Both the position numbers and the translations under genes were made by a program. Below the pieces are notes generated by a model. The model saw only the letters and a program-made list of their open reading frames with translations, was not told the DNA's origin and searched no databases. DNA of 7,440 nucleotides from an uncultured Collinsella sp. (GTDB lineage: Bacteria > Actinomycetota > Coriobacteriia > Coriobacteriales > Coriobacteriaceae), in NCBI GenBank assembly GCA_900546105.1, contig URBP01000093.1, positions 1-7,440 of the forward strand, read 5' to 3'. Below, in pieces: positions 5,633 through 7,440 of this stretch (its first letter is position 1; the number at the start of each line of letters is the position of its first letter).

Positions 5633-6931
5633 TTGAACATCACCGCTTCTGACGTCAAGGACGCCAAGCTCACCGCTACGGTCACCATCCCGGCCGCCGA
5701 CGTCGACGCCGCGATCAAGAAGGCCTACAAGGACACCGCCAAGAAGTACCGCTTCCCGGGCTTCCGTGCCGGCAAGGCTCCCCGTCCGGTCATCGATTCC
5801 GCTCTTGGCGCCGAGGCTACCCTCGCTCAGGCCACCAACGACCTGATCGCCGCCAACGAGCCCGCCGTCCTCAACGAGCTGGACATCGTCCCCACCAAGA
5901 GCGGTGACTACAAGGAGCTCGACCTCGCCAAGGATCACGAGGACTACACCTACACCGTCGAGTTCTCCCTGCGTCCCGCCGCTGAGCTCTCCTCCTTCGA
6001 CGCTGTCGAGATCGAGATGCCCCCTGCGGAGGTCACCGAGTCCGAGATCAACAACCAGGTCGAGATGCTCCTCAACTACCGTGCCACCTTCGAGGACGTC
6101 GAGGGCCGCGCTGTCGAGGCTGACGACTATGTGACCGTCGATCTCAAGGCCGTCGAGAACGCCGACAACTTTGCCGCCGAGGGCCGCATGCTCATCGCCG
6201 GTAGCGACAGCAACCCCAAGGAGTTCAACGAGGCTCTGATCGGCGCCAACGTTGACGACGTCAAGTCCGTCACCTGGACCGACGAGGCCGAGGAGGGCGA
6301 GGAGGCCGAGACCCACACCGTCGAGGTCACCGTCAAGGGCATCAAGGTCCGCAACACCCCCGAGCTCACCGACGAGCTCGTCAAGTCTGACTTTGGCTTC
6401 GACAGCATCGACGCTATGCGCGACGCCATCAAGATCGAGATCGAGCAGGACAAGGCTTCCCGCCTCCCGGCCGAGAAGGAGAACCGTTGCGTCTCCGCTC
6501 TCGCCGAGCGCCTGCAGCTCGACGAGATGGACGCCGACTACGAGCAGTCCGTCTTTGAGGAGCTTGGCCAGAACTTCCTGTCCAACCTCGCTGCCCGCGG
6601 CATGACGCTGGACACCTGGCTGCCCGCTTCCGGCCTGACCATGGAGCAGTTCATCGGCGACCTGCACAAGCAGGCCAACGACGTTGCCCGTGAGTCCCTG
6701 GCGCTCGACGCTCTCGCCCGTGAGCTCAAGATTGAGGTCACCGAGGACGACATCAACGCCGAGTTCGAGAAGGCTGGCGTCAAGGACGTCGAGGCTTCCA
6801 AGGCCGAGTTCATCGCCGATGGCCGCATGCCTGCCGTCCGCGAGTCCATCCGTCGCTCCAAGGCCGTCGATCACCTGGTCGAGAACGCCAAGGTGACTGA
6901 GGTCGACGAGACCGCCAAGGACGCCGAGTAA
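5633..6931 (+). CDS. tig: Trigger factor (ribosome-associated chaperone)
   Basis: Trigger factor binds at the ribosome exit tunnel and shields nascent chains. With the TTG start at 5633 the protein has 432 residues, the same as E. coli trigger factor. The ribosome-docking signature GFRAGKAP then falls at 43-50, exactly where E. coli has GFRKGKVP. An ATG at 5618 would add five residues but lies before the AGGAGG. The N-terminal ribosome-binding domain covers about 1-115. The central FKBP-like prolyl-isomerase domain (about 150-245) is recognisable from DDYVTVDL (164-171) and ALIGA, but its usual IPGFE active-site segment is absent and an acidic stretch (217-226) is present. The C-terminal helical substrate-cradle domain follows to the end. 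Codon use is strongly C-biased, consistent with high expression. clpP follows 162 bases downstream, the usual tig-clpP order. Confidence 0.96.
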   Translation: MNITASDVKDAKLTATVTIPAADVDAAIKKAYKDTAKKYRFPGFRAGKAPRPVIDSALGAEATLAQATNDLIAANEPAVLNELDIVPTKSGDYKELDLAKDHEDYTYTVEFSLRPAAELSSFDAVEIEMPPAEVTESEINNQVEMLLNYRATFEDVEGRAVEADDYVTVDLKAVENADNFAAEGRMLIAGSDSNPKEFNEALIGANVDDVKSVTWTDEAEEGEEAETHTVEVTVKGIKVRNTPELTDELVKSDFGFDSIDAMRDAIKIEIEQDKASRLPAEKENRCVSALAERLQLDEMDADYEQSVFEELGQNFLSNLAARGMTLDTWLPASGLTMEQFIGDLHKQANDVARESLALDALARELKIEVTEDDINAEFEKAGVKDVEASKAEFIADGRMPAVRESIRRSKAVDHLVENAKVTEVDETAKDAE

Positions 6932-6983
6932 TTCTCGCCACCTTGCACGCGAGCGCATGTATGTGCCCGTGATGGGGTAAAGT

Positions 6984-6989
6984 TATAAG
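6984..6989 (+). promoter_or_regulatory. Candidate -10 box upstream of clpP
   Basis: TATAAG matches five of six bases of TATAAT, but no convincing -35 hexamer lies 16-18 bases upstream. If used, transcription would start near 6996 and the hairpin at 7008-7048 would fall within the clpP leader. Confidence 0.3.
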
Positions 6990-7007
6990 CCGGTTATCCG
7001 GTTGCTT

Positions 7008-7053
7008 CGTACGGTGCCAGCCAATGCATAGCATGCGGGCACCGTACGTTTGT
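7008..7053 (+). terminator. Long perfect hairpin between tig and clpP; likely tig terminator or clpP leader structure
   Basis: CGTACGGTGCC (7008-7018) and GGCACCGTACG (7038-7048) form a perfect 11-bp stem. The 19-base interior can fold a small inner ATGC/GCAT hairpin (7024-7034). TTTGT follows at 7049-7053. The GC-rich stem and T-rich tail fit an intrinsic terminator for tig, though it lies 76 bases after the tig stop and only 45 bases before clpP. Confidence 0.6.
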
Positions 7054-7083
7054 CTAGAGCCACTATTGGTCCGTAAGAGAAAT

Positions 7084-7087
7084 GGAG
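7084..7087 (+). promoter_or_regulatory. Ribosome binding site of clpP
   Basis: GGAG lies six bases before the ATG at 7094. Two further in-frame ATGs (7082 and 7088) overlap or abut it, so they cannot use it well. This favours 7094. Confidence 0.65.
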
Positions 7088-7093
7088 ATGCGT

Positions 7094-7440
7094 ATGATCG
7101 CTAAGTTCGATTCCGCCCTCGTGCCATACGTTATCGAGCAGACGCCGCGCGGCGAGCGCAGCTACGATATCTATTCGCGCCTGCTCAACGACCGCATCAT
7201 CTTCTTGGGCGAGGAGATCAACTCCGTCAGCGCCAACCTGGTCGTTGCCCAGCTGCTGCATCTTGAGAGCCAGGATGCCGAGAAGGATATCTCGCTCTAC
7301 ATCAATTCGCCCGGTGGCGAGGTTTACTCTGGCCTGGCGATTCTTGACACCATGAACTTCATCAAGCCGCAGGTCTCCACCATCTGTGTGGGCATGGCCG
7401 CCAGCATGGGCGCGTTTTTGCTCTCCTCTGGTGCCAAGGG
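7094..7440 (+). CDS. clpP: ATP-dependent Clp protease proteolytic subunit ClpP (5' part, cut by window end)
   Basis: ClpP is the serine-protease chamber that degrades proteins unfolded by ClpX, ClpA or ClpC. About 115 of the usual 195-210 residues are visible, and the reading frame is open at the window edge. The N-terminal part (SALVPYVIEQTPRGERSYDI) closely matches E. coli ClpP after its propeptide. YINSPGGEV carries the oxyanion-region SPGG (72-75). The nucleophile is S104 in GMAASMGAFLL. The catalytic His and Asp lie beyond the window. The start at 7094 is chosen because GGAG sits six bases upstream; ATGs at 7088 and 7082 would add two or four residues. The short N-terminus before ALVP leaves little room for a long propeptide. 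The position after tig is the common bacterial order, and clpX would be expected next. Confidence 0.96.
   Translation, partial: MIAKFDSALVPYVIEQTPRGERSYDIYSRLLNDRIIFLGEEINSVSANLVVAQLLHLESQDAEKDISLYINSPGGEVYSGLAILDTMNFIKPQVSTICVGMAASMGAFLLSSGAK

Noticed and set aside
5491..5718. Small - strand frame ending GRKDSNLHGNPTRT
   Set aside because: This is the equally familiar false protein from the antisense of a tRNA and its flank.
6934..6953. Short inverted repeat CTCGC/GCGAG just after the tig stop as terminator
   Set aside because: The stem is only 5 bp with a 10-base loop and no T-run; the hairpin at 7008-7048 is much stronger.
5600..6958. 452-codon open frame on the - strand opposite tig
   Set aside because: The L/G/V/D-rich low-complexity product is an antisense shadow of the strongly C-biased tig codons.

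Overview
The window looks like a piece of chromosome from a GC-rich Gram-positive bacterium. It most resembles the actinobacterial class Coriobacteriia, and Collinsella in particular. This rests on strong C/G preference at third codon positions, AGGAGG-type ribosome binding sites, GTG/TTG starts, a CCA-encoding tRNA, and a mix of an anaerobe-type glutamate dehydrogenase with a molybdenum hydroxylase. The taxonomic call is inference from gene content and sequence style, not from a search.

All genes are on the + strand. (1) Positions 13-1368 hold gdhA, an NADP-type hexameric glutamate dehydrogenase, followed by a textbook intrinsic terminator. (2) Positions 1536-5269 hold a two-gene molybdenum-hydroxylase operon: a FAD subunit (YgfM-like), then a 943-residue protein that fuses the [2Fe-2S] domains to the molybdopterin domain (XdhD-like). 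The genes share one base (TAATG) and are probably translationally coupled. An extended -10 promoter lies just upstream. (3) Positions 5270-5457 are intergenic and hold a strong inverted repeat and a likely tRNA promoter. (4) Positions 5458-5541 encode tRNA-Leu(UAG), followed by a UUCG-capped hairpin. (5) Positions 5633-6931 encode trigger factor (tig), probably starting at TTG. (6) Positions 6932-7093 are intergenic with two adjacent hairpins. (7) Positions 7094-7440 hold the 5' part of clpP, cut off by the window end; tig-clpP is a classic proteostasis order.

Functionally there are three blocks. The first is nitrogen assimilation or glutamate turnover (gdhA). The second is a molybdenum/iron-sulfur/flavin oxidoreductase passing electrons from Mo through two [2Fe-2S] clusters to FAD, probably acting on a purine or another N-heterocycle. 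The third is protein folding and turnover (tig, clpP). No mobile element, CRISPR array or phage gene is visible. I do not see a wholly new system. The best leads are the non-canonical substrate pocket of the XdhD-like enzyme, the eroded peptidyl-prolyl isomerase active site in trigger factor, and the paired hairpins in front of clpP.
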